64,000 nt of DNA from Lentinula raphanica (Eukaryota > Basidiomycota > Agaricomycetes > Agaricales > Omphalotaceae). The notes under the pieces were generated by a model. That model made no database searches. It saw only the letters and a list, made by a program, of their open reading frames with translations, and was not told the DNA's origin. Both the position numbers and the translations under genes were made by a program. Below are positions 35,071-45,099 of this stretch, one piece after another. The stretch is taken from positions 930,001 through 994,000 of the forward strand of contig JANVFP010000021.1 of NCBI GenBank assembly GCA_027919835.1. The letters are read 5' to 3'. Each line of letters opens with the position of its first letter. The first letter of the stretch is position 1.

Positions 35071-37002
35071 ATGGGCAACGCACCGAGCTTGAATAAGCGG
35101 AAAACCCCCCCAGACCGGGGAAAAGACAACGAGACAACTCCAAAAGGTCCGAGGACCAAAGTCACACACGCACCCTTTAGTCAACCAACGTCACCCACAC
35201 CACAACGGTTCAAGAACACTACTGCCGAGCATGCCGCGACAAGGAAAGAAGGAAGGTATGACCCAAGAAAGAACGCAACAACTCAAAACACAACAACGTC
35301 ACGTCGAGGCGAAAATCACTCACCGGCACCTTCTCTGAATGGACGGAGCGGGAGGGAGAGCCAAGTATCAAATTACTCGGAGCCCGGTCCCATGGAAGAA
35401 GACTGGATACAGCCCAATCAGGACACGACCCATCCAAGTAACACACCACCGCAACAATACATCCCACCACAGCCCGACCTAGACGACCAAGCCATACGGA
35501 CAGCGGCAATTTTCTTCGGAATGGACCAACTGGTCAAAGACCTCAGGAACGCGATACGCGAGGGAAGCCTACCGTCGAACTTCGATGAGCAGATTGGATC
35601 CTCGGGCGAAGAACTCGTCGACCTACTCGCTCAAATCGGGGTTAAAGGGAAAAGGACAACGGACAAGGTAACACAAGCTATTGCAAAACTCACAGAATCC
35701 TTTGCAGAAGCCAGAAAGATGGATACAGCAAGGCTGAATGAGATAGAACGGGCGCTAAAGATAAACGCAGCCAGCAGCGAGAAACCAAACTGGGCGGCAG
35801 ACACGTACGCCAACCGTGCGGCGCAAAACCCCCCTCAGCAAAACCCAAAACACGCCTCGAACAGACAACCGGCTCCCAAGACAGGTAAAGAAATGGAGCG
35901 TACATCCCAGTTTGTGGTACACTTCACGGAGACCATACCAGAAGACATACGTAAGGACCCATGCTCGATTACCAGAGATCTAAACACTTTCATAGGCCTA
36001 CACCCTGCCATTGCGAAGACCAGAGTAGCAACGGCAAAGTGGAACCTCAGCGGTAACCTTATAATTTCAGTACTAACGGGGCAATCAGCCGCTCCTCTAG
36101 AACCATTCTTCAAGGACTTCCGGGAATTCTACACCGTGAACGCCACAGCCCCGGCGGACACCAAGCTCAACCAGGTGTGGCACAAGATCATAGTAGACGG
36201 AGTCTCAACCGGGAGCCAATGGAGACTAACCAGCGGGATCGCCCCGAGACCCCACAACCCAAGCGAACTCAAAGAAGAACTGACCACCTACAACCCAATA
36301 CTCGAAGGGGCGAAACTCGCGTTAGACCCCAGGTTTGTAGTACAACCATCGGAGCTAGCCCTCAAGAAGGAATCATCAATCCAATTCGCAGTGTCAGACA
36401 GCAAACTCGCAGAGGACATCCTACGAGGAAAAGTACTGAACATGTTTGGGAAAGCATGCAAGGTGCGTAAATTCCAAGATCGTACCCCCTCAACCCCCCA
36501 GTGTAGGAAGTGCAAAGCCTTTGGGCACCGTGCCGACAAGTGCACGTCACAAGAAAGGTGCGCACTCTGTGGTCAAGACCACACGGAGATACAGCACACA
36601 CTCCAATGCGGGTCGTGCAAAGCAAACCCAAACTACGAGGAACTCGACTTCGACGAAGATGCCATCCAAAAAGGCATGATTGCACAGTGCACACATAACC
36701 TACGGTGCGTGAACTGCAGTGAAAAGGGTTTAGACTCACTTCACAGCGCCATGAGCCGGAACTGCCCGGAGAGGATCCGCCAGATGGGGACGACAAGGGA
36801 TAACAACCGGGCACAAGGTAACACACAAACTAACCAGTTCCAGACAGTTACGAAGAAGCGGGCCAAAACGAAGAAGCCGACAGCGACTGAGCCGTCGAAC
36901 ACCCAGAAAACGGCAGGGTCCCGGTTTGAAGTACTCGACCAAAACCCCCAATCCAACGACCACCCAGAGGCTGACCACAACATGACCGTGGATCATGCCT
37001 GA
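35071..37002 (+). CDS. LINE ORF1, gag-like RNA-binding protein
   Basis: 643 residues. The first about 130 are basic, Thr/Pro/Asn-rich and look disordered. The middle carries a helical region (about 150-260) and a mixed domain like Tad ORF1 proteins. At about residues 470-580 there are several zinc knuckles: CRKCKAFGHRADKC, CALCGQDHTEIQHTLQCGSC and CVNCSEKGLDSLHSAMSRNC. Such proteins coat LINE RNA in the RNP. The stop codon overlaps the ORF2 start (ATGCCTGA). Confidence 0.88.
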   Translation: MGNAPSLNKRKTPPDRGKDNETTPKGPRTKVTHAPFSQPTSPTPQRFKNTTAEHAATRKEGRYDPRKNATTQNTTTSRRGENHSPAPSLNGRSGRESQVSNYSEPGPMEEDWIQPNQDTTHPSNTPPQQYIPPQPDLDDQAIRTAAIFFGMDQLVKDLRNAIREGSLPSNFDEQIGSSGEELVDLLAQIGVKGKRTTDKVTQAIAKLTESFAEARKMDTARLNEIERALKINAASSEKPNWAADTYANRAAQNPPQQNPKHASNRQPAPKTGKEMERTSQFVVHFTETIPEDIRKDPCSITRDLNTFIGLHPAIAKTRVATAKWNLSGNLIISVLTGQSAAPLEPFFKDFREFYTVNATAPADTKLNQVWHKIIVDGVSTGSQWRLTSGIAPRPHNPSELKEELTTYNPILEGAKLALDPRFVVQPSELALKKESSIQFAVSDSKLAEDILRGKVLNMFGKACKVRKFQDRTPSTPQCRKCKAFGHRADKCTSQERCALCGQDHTEIQHTLQCGSCKANPNYEELDFDEDAIQKGMIAQCTHNLRCVNCSEKGLDSLHSAMSRNCPERIRQMGTTRDNNRAQGNTQTNQFQTVTKKRAKTKKPTATEPSNTQKTAGSRFEVLDQNPQSNDHPEADHNMTVDHA

Positions 37003-39919
37003 TACAACGAACCCAACATCGGTCACGCAAACTCCAATACGATTTGCCCAACTCAACGCGAACAAGAAGAAGGCGCCAGTACTGGCGCTACTGAACGAGC
37101 ACATAGAAGACTTCGAGGTAATACTAATTCAAGAACCTAACTGGTCCTTTGTAGGAAAAGACAGCGACCGGACGATCCTAGGTACGGTGAACCACGCGCC
37201 AGCGTGGACACCCATCTCCCCCATCCCATCGGCGCCCGACACCGAGGTACCACGGGTCTACGCGTACGTGAAGACATCGATCCAGGCAGAAGTAACCCTC
37301 CGGACGGACATCGTCTCGAACCGGGACACGATGGTGCTGGACATCAAACCCCGCCGAGGAAGGAAGGTAACGGTCATCCACATCTACAACGACCCTTCAA
37401 AAGGGAGACAACAAGCGCTCTGGCAACTACGAAACCTGGATCTACCCCTCAACCAGCCGCTGGTGGTGACTGGAGATGCCAACCTCCACCACATCCGATG
37501 GTCAAGAGGAGATCCCCGGACTTCGGCGATCTCAGAAGAAATCGTGGACTGGATGGACCGAAACCACCTTATCCTCAATAACAAGAAAGGGGTACCGACC
37601 CACTACCCGCACGACACCGGAAAACACCCATCGGTCATTGACCTGACCTGGGTTAACCCGCCAGCAGCAGAAGTAGATGCGACAAGAGAATGGGCGATCG
37701 ACCCAGACCTGGCCACAGGGTCAGACCACACCGGGATCCGGTGGAAGTACGACCCAGGGGAACGACAGATCGACAACCCTCTTGGGGTGAAATACAACCT
37801 GAAGAACGTCAAGCCAAAAGACTGGATTGAAGCCTTTGACGAGGAGATCGGACGAAGAAGAGAACGACTCGACCCAATTAGGCGAAATGAGCGAATCGAC
37901 GAAGACCAGCTCGACGGTGCAGCAGAGGCCTTCACGGAGGCTATGCAAGCAGCAACCGAGAAGGTCGCGAAGATCCGGAGACCGAGCTCATACGCCAAAC
38001 CGTGGTGGGACGACACGTGTACAGCAGCTCTCGACCGCGTACGAACAGCACAGAGGAACGCGCGGATCCACCGAATGGAGAGCGGGTTCGCAGACCACGA
38101 ACTCAAACGAGTGGTGAAGCACGAGCAGAACCACTTCGACAGACTCGTGAAGTTCCGGAAGGGAAGCTGGGCGAACAAGGTGATCGAGGAGGCACACCCG
38201 GATGACATCTGGGGCTTCCGGAAGTGGTCCAAGGGCATCAGGAACTACCCCATGCCAGCTATCCAAAGAACAGGGAGACCACCAGCCACAACCCACGAAG
38301 AGAAGTGCGAGGCACTGAGAGAAGAGCTATACCAGCCACCTCCACACCTCCCTCAGAACTTCGAAGTCAACCTCACCGAACCCGCACCAGACGACCTTCC
38401 CTTCCACGACATAACGGACACGGAAATCGTTGAGGCGATCGCAGATACGAGCAACACATCAGCACCCGGCTTCTCACAGCAAGGATACCAGCAGGTTAAG
38501 TGGGCGCTCCAGGCACAGCGAGGGCTCCTGGCAGACCTGTACCGCCAATGCTTAAGGTCAGGTTACCACCCGAAAATATGGAGGAAGGCAATTGCGGTCG
38601 CGCTCAGAAAACCGCGGAAACCGGACTACTCGAAGCCAAGGGCCTACCGACTGATAACACTCCTAGAGTGTCTAGGGAAGGTACTCGAAAAGATTGTAGC
38701 GAGAAGACTGCAACACCTCGCAGCAGAACACGAACTGATACCAAGTCAACAGTTCGGGGGGCGGATGGGCTTCTCGACCACGGATGCCATCCTGACGTTC
38801 ACAAACGACGTTCAGGCGGCGTGGAATCAAGGTTTGGTGACAACAGCACTAACGTTTGATATCAAGGGTTTCTTTGATTTTGTAAACCATGACAGACTTC
38901 TGGCAGAACTACGACGGAAAAAGTTACCTCTCCAGATGGTAAACTTTGTGAAGTCCTTCCTGGAGGACCGGAAAGCGGCGGTCTGCGTGGACGGTGTCAC
39001 GTCGGAACTGAAAGAAGTCCAGAACGGGACACCCCAAGGCTCACCTCTTTCGCCAATCCTATCTGCCTTCTATGCAGCCGAACTACTGGAGGAACTCAGG
39101 TATGAAGAACCAGGCCTACAGGACGTAGCGGATATAAACAACTCTGATATCCTATCAACGCCGCCGAACCTACTCATGTATGTGGACGACGGGAAGGTGT
39201 ACGTCTCATCGACATCCCTAGAGGTGAACACACGGATAATCAAGCATGTATGGGAGAAGACTATCGCCCCATGGGCTAAACGAGTGGGATTCGAGTACGA
39301 CTACGAAAAACGGGAGCTAGCACACTACACGAGGCGTAGGTCAGACCTTAACTCCTCACCCTCAATCACCTTTATAGATCAGGACGGAGCAACAAGACTC
39401 GTCAAACCGCAACCAATCGTCAAATGGCTGGGAGTCTACCTCGACCGCAAGCTAACCTTCAATCACCACGTCAAGACACTCGCAGGGAATGCAGGGAAAG
39501 CGTTGGGAGCTCTGACAATGCTCTCAAATACGGTAAAAGGTATGTCTCAATATCACATGCGACTAATGTACAAGAGTTGTGTTATCCCGGTGATGACATA
39601 CGCGAGCCCGGTATGGTGGACAGGTAAGAAAGTACACGAGAAGGCACTGGAGAGAATCCAGAACCGTGGACTGCGACTAATGTGTGCAGTGTTTAAAACT
39701 ACCCCAATAGCAGCTATGGAGATAGAGGCATCCCTACCCCCCATACGGCTCGAGCTAGACAGGTTGAACAGGGCATGTGCGCTCCGCTTCAACAAACTCA
39801 GCACAAACAATCCGGTGATACAGAGGCTAGACGACTCGTGGAGAGCAGGACACCCACCATCGAGTCCGCCTCCGATCCACTTCCGACTAGGAAACCGGAG
39901 CGGGAAGGACCAGCGATGA
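36995..39919 (+). CDS. LINE ORF2: AP-like endonuclease and reverse transcriptase
   Basis: 974 residues ending at TGA 39917-39919. The N-terminal endonuclease shows FAQLNANKKK, ILIQEPNW, VTGDANLHHIRW and GSDHTGIRW, the last with the catalytic Asp-His. Reverse transcriptase blocks are LECLGKVLEKIVARRL, TFDIKGFFDFVNHDRL, NGTPQGSPLSPILSAFY and LMYVDDGKVY with the YVDD active site. All catalytic residues look intact. The same frame stays open after the stop through the RNase H domain to 41197, so the complete polyprotein would have about 1,400 residues. It nicks target DNA and primes reverse transcription there. Confidence 0.92.
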   Translation: MPDTTNPTSVTQTPIRFAQLNANKKKAPVLALLNEHIEDFEVILIQEPNWSFVGKDSDRTILGTVNHAPAWTPISPIPSAPDTEVPRVYAYVKTSIQAEVTLRTDIVSNRDTMVLDIKPRRGRKVTVIHIYNDPSKGRQQALWQLRNLDLPLNQPLVVTGDANLHHIRWSRGDPRTSAISEEIVDWMDRNHLILNNKKGVPTHYPHDTGKHPSVIDLTWVNPPAAEVDATREWAIDPDLATGSDHTGIRWKYDPGERQIDNPLGVKYNLKNVKPKDWIEAFDEEIGRRRERLDPIRRNERIDEDQLDGAAEAFTEAMQAATEKVAKIRRPSSYAKPWWDDTCTAALDRVRTAQRNARIHRMESGFADHELKRVVKHEQNHFDRLVKFRKGSWANKVIEEAHPDDIWGFRKWSKGIRNYPMPAIQRTGRPPATTHEEKCEALREELYQPPPHLPQNFEVNLTEPAPDDLPFHDITDTEIVEAIADTSNTSAPGFSQQGYQQVKWALQAQRGLLADLYRQCLRSGYHPKIWRKAIAVALRKPRKPDYSKPRAYRLITLLECLGKVLEKIVARRLQHLAAEHELIPSQQFGGRMGFSTTDAILTFTNDVQAAWNQGLVTTALTFDIKGFFDFVNHDRLLAELRRKKLPLQMVNFVKSFLEDRKAAVCVDGVTSELKEVQNGTPQGSPLSPILSAFYAAELLEELRYEEPGLQDVADINNSDILSTPPNLLMYVDDGKVYVSSTSLEVNTRIIKHVWEKTIAPWAKRVGFEYDYEKRELAHYTRRRSDLNSSPSITFIDQDGATRLVKPQPIVKWLGVYLDRKLTFNHHVKTLAGNAGKALGALTMLSNTVKGMSQYHMRLMYKSCVIPVMTYASPVWWTGKKVHEKALERIQNRGLRLMCAVFKTTPIAAMEIEASLPPIRLELDRLNRACALRFNKLSTNNPVIQRLDDSWRAGHPPSSPPPIHFRLGNRSGKDQR

Positions 39920-41197
39920 ACTACTCAACTTCAGGAAATCGCAAAACATACGGATCCGGAAGACGAAAGGATCCTACCTTTCCTGACACCGCCATGGAGA
40001 AGGACCAGGGCGAGCTTCGGTGAACGTCTGAGGTTCATCGGGCCACCTCCAAAGGGAAAGGAGAAGGACAAGAAAGAAAGGAAAGCGAAACTCGTGGAGG
40101 AACACAACCAAAAGCTGAGTACCCTCCGGAACTCCCCTGCGAACCTCGTGATATACACTGATGGATCCCTCAAACCTGTACATAGGGTAAGGAGAGGGGG
40201 AGCAGGCATAGTAGCATACCAAGAAACACAGGAAAAGTTCAGCAGGAGCATAGGACTGGGAATGTACGCCGAGGCATACGACGGGGAAGTGGTAGCCCTG
40301 AGTTTTGCAGCAGGCATGGCAGCAGCCTATACAGAAAAGCATCCAGAGGTAACCCATTGGCAATTCTACACTGACAGCTCTTCATCAGTAGAGGCCATAT
40401 TCGACGTGGCGCCGAAACCGGGACAGGCGTACTGCGCGAACTTCCACAAGAAAGTCGCAGAATTCCTGACCGACCCAACGCACTCGGTGGAGATTGCATG
40501 GACCCCCAGCCACACTGGTATACAAGGTAACGAACGAGCAGACCACTTAGCGAAACAGGGAGCACCCAAGGCAAACGAAACGATCTGGAAACGGTCGCGG
40601 TCGAACGCTCTTCGGATGAACAAGAAGAAGATGGAGCTTGCATGGAGGAAAGAATGGGGAAAGAGGTCTGTGGTAGGAAACTTCGCAACAGCTAACCGCA
40701 TTCCCCCTTCGATCAAGCCTACCGAACGATTCAAAACCACGGCAAGGGAAACATTCGGAAGACTCATGCAGTGCAGGACCGGGCACGGATTTATAGGCGA
40801 GTACTATAAGAAATTCGTCCCCACAAAGAACGTTGACTGCCCCTGCGGTGAAGAATTACAGACAAGAGAACATATCCTTAGACAATGCCCACGGTACGAG
40901 GATTTCCGATCCACGCTCAGGAAGGTATCAGAGGATATCTGCCTAGCAGATATACTGGGAACGGAAGAAGGGGTGGAAGCATTGACGGAGTTCCTAGAAG
41001 AGTCGGGAGCCTTCACCGTAACTGGGAGGCCTAGGAAGCAGCCAGAAGAACCAACCTACCAACCAAGAGGCCTCAACGAAGAAATCACCGACTGGCTAAA
41101 TGGCGAAAACGAAGAACCGGACGACGAAGAAGCAGACTGGAGGGAGGAGATGGTCGATGAGGACGACCTCACCGAAGACCCTGAACTCGGCGAGTGA
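39920..41197 (+). CDS. LINE ORF2 continuation: RNase H domain downstream of an in-frame TGA
   Basis: The frame is the ORF2 frame, directly after TGA 39917-39919, and has no ATG before the domain. RNase H motifs are complete: LVIYTDGSLKP (Asp), EVVALSFAA (Glu), FYTDSSSSVEAI (Asp) and HTGIQGNERADHLAKQGA (His, Asp). A Cys/His motif, CPCGEELQTREHILRQCPRY, follows as in Tad and other I-type elements. The acidic tail ends at 41197. It needs readthrough, reinitiation at a non-AUG codon, or the TGA is a disabling mutation. Confidence 0.88.
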   Translation, partial: TTQLQEIAKHTDPEDERILPFLTPPWRRTRASFGERLRFIGPPPKGKEKDKKERKAKLVEEHNQKLSTLRNSPANLVIYTDGSLKPVHRVRRGGAGIVAYQETQEKFSRSIGLGMYAEAYDGEVVALSFAAGMAAAYTEKHPEVTHWQFYTDSSSSVEAIFDVAPKPGQAYCANFHKKVAEFLTDPTHSVEIAWTPSHTGIQGNERADHLAKQGAPKANETIWKRSRSNALRMNKKKMELAWRKEWGKRSVVGNFATANRIPPSIKPTERFKTTARETFGRLMQCRTGHGFIGEYYKKFVPTKNVDCPCGEELQTREHILRQCPRYEDFRSTLRKVSEDICLADILGTEEGVEALTEFLEESGAFTVTGRPRKQPEEPTYQPRGLNEEITDWLNGENEEPDDEEADWREEMVDEDDLTEDPELGE

Positions 41198-41665
41198 AGG
41201 TCAGAGTGCTCCCGTACGATACGCTTCACAGACACACACTACATTGAAAGCACACACACAAAGTCCCGGGCGTTGGTGCGCTGAGCTCATAACTCAGTTG
41301 CGTGGGATTTGGTCCAACCAGTGATGAGGAACACTGGGGGTTCCGCCCAAGTCCAGCAAGAGCCCTGAAGGCCACGGTGCGGTTACGCCCGAGAAAGGGG
41401 ACTTGGTTTTGCCCTGACGCCCATCCTCTTACATGTGGGACAGAGTGTGTGCTGCACAATGCAGAATTTCCTTATATCATTTCTACAAGGCCAAATGGCC
41501 GAGCGTCGCTTCTTAACAGAAACAAACCATACTCACCCATTACATTACCATAAGCTCTACAGTACACATGGACCCTCTTACATTAACTAGAATAGCAGAA
41601 CGGAGGCCAGAGAGGCCTCCCCGCGCCTTAGTACATAGTCTTACTTGTTAGCGGTTACCTCCAGA

Positions 41666-41668
<3 letters not shown>

Positions 41669-41704
<36 letters not shown>
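41669..41704 (+). repeat. Poly(A) tail of the LINE
   Basis: An uninterrupted run of 36 A directly before the right copy of the target-site duplication. Confidence 0.95.
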
Positions 41705-41706
<2 letters not shown>

Positions 41707-41718
41707 TAAAGCAAACGT
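41705..41718 (+). repeat. Right target-site duplication of the LINE (14 bp)
   Basis: GATAAAGCAAACGT, identical to 34932-34945. Confidence 0.92.
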
Positions 41719-42288
41719 TGAGATGAAGGACAAAGTTGAAAGAGGCGGTAGGTTGAGGAAGGGCAGAGGCATTAGAGGCGCAAGCTCAGGCTTTACAAAG
41801 AAAACTGGACGATGCGTCCAATACAGGGATTACTGGCTCCAACTCGATCTCGTCGGCGAAGCCGCGAAAACATAGTAGGTCGGATTTGAGCCTATGTGCC
41901 GCCGGGACACTGGCATTCTGCCCTCCCTTAGAGGCGACGGGTGTAGGTCAGAGGTATAGTAATGCTGAGGCTGAGCAGGCTTCATCTCACATATAACCTT
42001 TGATGACGAGTTGGTTTTCAGGTAGCGCAGCATTGGAGAATATTAATACATACCCGATGCCCTTCTATTGCAATTGATGTTCTCATCAAGTTCTTCGTTC
42101 AACATTCTCCGTGACCGACTTTTGAAATTTGGCACCTCTATGAACGATTACACTTGTCATGAATATTAAATACAGCAAACCCAGAGCTCATGTTTAGAAT
42201 TTCGGAGGAAGCCTCGCTGACGGATATCATGGAGTTCAAAACTCCACAAAGATTCTGTGTCTACATCCTATCCAATGGGTACAGACCA
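41719..42288. other. Intergenic region right of the LINE, no gene recognised
   Basis: This continues the sequence interrupted by the LINE. A short plus-strand ORF (to 41875) has no recognisable similarity and no start of its own outside the A tail. The 3' end of the DUF6534 gene lies just beyond. Confidence 0.4.
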
Positions 42289-44067
42289 TTAAGCCAGACT
42301 CGAATAGCCATGTTGTGCTTTATCCAATTCCGCATGGCTCGTGTCCGATTCCATGTACATGTCAGTAGTGGAGGCCTTCATGGCACTAGGCAAGATATTT
42401 CTCTCGCATGTTTCTTCTTGTCCTGAATCCTGTTGTGATTTCAAGCATGAATCATTGAGTACACGAGTAATCCATTCTTAAAAACTTACTGGTAGTCGGA
42501 TGACAAGCTCGACATCATGATCCTGGCATACTGTGGTCCTGACGTCAACTTGAGGGGGTACTGGTGGAATAAAATGAAGTTGTGATCCATCAATAAGTGT
42601 GCCCGTTTCATCTAAATCTACCCAGAGCGGATGTTTATCGCCACTTCCAGTCCGAGGGTTGATAATTTTTCTGGTATTCAGATTGGCAAGTAGACAATTT
42701 GAGTACCTGGTAGTCAACACTCATATAAGCATTTTGTCTGGCTGCGGCAGGGTTTTATTGCCAGTGAGCAGTGGGTGCTTACACTTTACTCTGCATGAAA
42801 AGACTGTATTGTGCTCATTCAATAACAGAATAGTCTGCATCCGACAAATAGAAACTCACGGGATGAAGTATAATGTGCTGTCGGCAATAATCAGGACCAG
42901 TAACAGTTCAACTAGAGCTGTCAGCGCTGTTACAAGACCTGTCTCCACAGTCAATGTTATGAGGCGAAGCAAAGTGTTGCGACTATGAGCAGATACAGTA
43001 TGTCTCTTGTAATGGAACAACTAACACCTTCTATGAGTATGTTCTTCAAGTAAAGCATATACATTTAACACCAACCTGAAAAACTAAGATGAATGTGATG
43101 AGAAAATCACATAAAGTACTTCCACCAAGCCATATCTAATTGGGTAAGTGTTGTCAACAATAGATGCTCTTGATCAGCTATAATTTGCATTTGGCATACC
43201 GCGCCTTCGATTTTCATCTCAGAAAAGCGAGTTAAACCAATTTGTGCTCCCTTTATACTGCAATATCCAGCCATTGCACATGTTGTTAATGATATCTTCA
43301 GTTTGGTGGTTTCAGAAAGTTGAAATGGTAAAAGAATCTATAAAATGCAATAGACATACCAGCATGACCACAATTGGGAGGAACTTTGAGTTTGTCAGCC
43401 GGTATATGCGCCAGGCATAAAAGGCATGTGCCATGCTAGCAACTAGTGTCAAGTCGAAGTTGAGCAATATACAATTCTCAGCAGAAAAACACCCATTCAT
43501 ACCAATACCAGACAGAAAAGTGATTGCTCCAGTGGCATCAGCCTCCCCACCAACAAGGACTACCAAACCCCCCCAATGCTGGGCAAGAACCTGCCATATG
43601 AAGTTTGTGCACAGGATTGTTATGACTAGGTCAAAGATTGCAAGGACATAAACTGTGTATGGAGTGAGTGAATTTTGCTGACTTGAAGTATTTAATAGTT
43701 ATGCAGTATCTGGGTACCAACCAAAAGTTTTGAGCCATAATGGATCTTGTTCAACAAATGAGTAGTGATAGAAAACTAGAGATCGATCAGCATTAATGTA
43801 TTGACTCGGACTTGAACACAAACTGGAAGTGATGAAAAACATACATAACTGTACAACAAGTATTCCAAATAGACCATAAGAGAATACTCCACCCAGAACC
43901 TATGTAAGCCATGTTAGATAGCCACCAGGACACAGTTATCCAACAGCCGAACATACATAAGGACCATTTCTGAACAGTAAGAGGTAAATCAGCACTGAGC
44001 AGTCAATGTTTGAAGAGAGTGTACTGTACATGAGCGCAACATCGGTGGAGGAAATACCAGTGGACAT
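42289..44067 (-). CDS. DUF6534-family seven-helix membrane protein
   Basis: Probable exons are 44067-44030, 43969-43957, 43899-43845, 43775-43722, 43652-43509, 43442-43360, 43295-43200, 43136-43076, 43005-42860, 42788-42783, 42706-42490 and 42429-42289, about 350 residues. It has the family pattern: LINGPYVLGGVFSYGLFG, YYHY-like loop, VYVLAIFDLVITILC, MAHAFYAWRIYRLT, GGSTLCDFLITFI, VETGLVTALTALVELLLVLI and VYSNCLLANLN. DUF6534 proteins are very numerous in mushrooms and resemble GPCR-like membrane proteins, but no ligand is known. The eighth-ninth exon junction is off by one nt, at a run of six T. An in-frame upstream ATG at 44217 could add 50 residues. Confidence 0.72.
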
Positions 44068-44239
44068 GATCCTGAGCAATACAGCGGAGAATAACTTGAG
44101 GTTGAAGTAGGAGTGGTAGGCTGTAAGAGGGTGTAGTTCCTTTTGAGACTCCTGTATATTTATGAGCATGAACTTTGAAGCCCCCGGAATGAAATCTTCA
44201 TCGGCATGATGTATCATCTTAATCGTGATCTATGTGTTG

Positions 44240-44545
44240 TCCGAGAAGAACTTCAAGAACTGATTTTGATCTTGTACAAGGGAGACGGAGTTAAGAAAAT
44301 CATACTAAAACTGACTCCCGGCTCTCACATCTTCTTGATTTATCAGACTGGAGCTGTGAGTCTTGAGTTCCAGATTCACGGTGTACAGCTGGTGTCTTGG
44401 AGAGACGAGTCCTTAAGATTCGAACGCTGAACACGACAAGTTATATATACCGTGTGGTGGTTGAAAACAAAAAGAACTAAGTAGTAATCAACAGTAAACA
44501 ATCGGATATAGCAGTATTATGTAACCATTTCTCATGGGCGTTACA
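44240..44545 (-). repeat. Putative 3' LTR of Ty3/gypsy element 2
   Basis: On the minus strand a purine tract (GGTGGGGGAGAG, 44557-44546) is followed at 44545 by TGTAACGCCCATGAG, a typical gypsy LTR start. TATATATAAC lies inside, near 44450. The far border could not be fixed because the 5' LTR is outside the window; about 44240 is an estimate from a possible CA end. Confidence 0.55.
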
Positions 44546-45094
44546 CTCTCCCCCACCAGGTGAAACCGACAGCTAGATTATTGAAAACGCAAGAAAAAGC
44601 AAGAAGACCACGCGAAGAGTAGATGAAATGGGATAACATGTTTGGAGATGAAGCGGGCTTGTTGCGTTACAAGACTACGATTCATCAGTATTAATGATTG
44701 AGCTTAACTGTCATTTTGTTGCGTACCAAAATTGCGATCAGTCAAGCGGTATCCATGGCTCCACCGGATTGGGTAGAGTCATCAGCGGTAACGGACAGGT
44801 TAGGGACGGTAGGTATTCCAGTGAGCAGATTACCCGGAGTAGCCATGGATGGATGAGGGATTATATTTCCATCGGCGGTCATATAATCTTCGTTGGTTCC
44901 AGCGGGGAGTCCATGAACAAGTAAAAGGGGATAGACTCGATTGCGAATAAGCGTAAGACGGGGAAGGATGTCGGGGTTGACTATCTGAGCACTAGTCAAC
45001 CAGTGATAAGCAAAGAATGCCGCGTCTTCCACTTCCTCAATGAAGAGGCCTTGAGAGGCGAAAAATTGACACACCGCAGTCGTCGTAATGTTTC

Positions 45095-45099
45095 GGGGG
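45095..45099 (+). repeat. Left target-site duplication of element 1 (GGGGG)
   Basis: GGGGG lies directly before the 5' LTR and recurs at 52765-52769 directly after the 3' LTR. Removing one copy plus the element restores an open frame on the minus strand. Confidence 0.88.

Larger units (their letters stand above)
34946..41704 (+). mobile_element. Full-length Tad-like non-LTR retrotransposon (LINE)
   Basis: The element is 6,759 bp, bounded by 14-bp direct repeats and ending in 36 A. It has a 125-bp 5' UTR, ORF1 (35071-37002), ORF2 with endonuclease and reverse transcriptase (36995-39919), an in-frame RNase H region (39920-41197) and a 3' UTR of about 470 bp. ORF order plus RNase H places it in the I superfamily, as in fungal Tad. 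The perfect duplication and long A tail indicate a recent insertion. Confidence 0.93.

Noticed and set aside
40094..41197. Independent RNase H gene starting at 40094
   Set aside because: The first codon is GTG, the frame is that of LINE ORF2 and the open region begins right after the TGA at 39917.
41820..41935. Minus-strand GGCTCAAATCC resembling a tRNA B box
   Set aside because: There is no matching A box or acceptor stem at the right spacing, and the cloverleaf fails.
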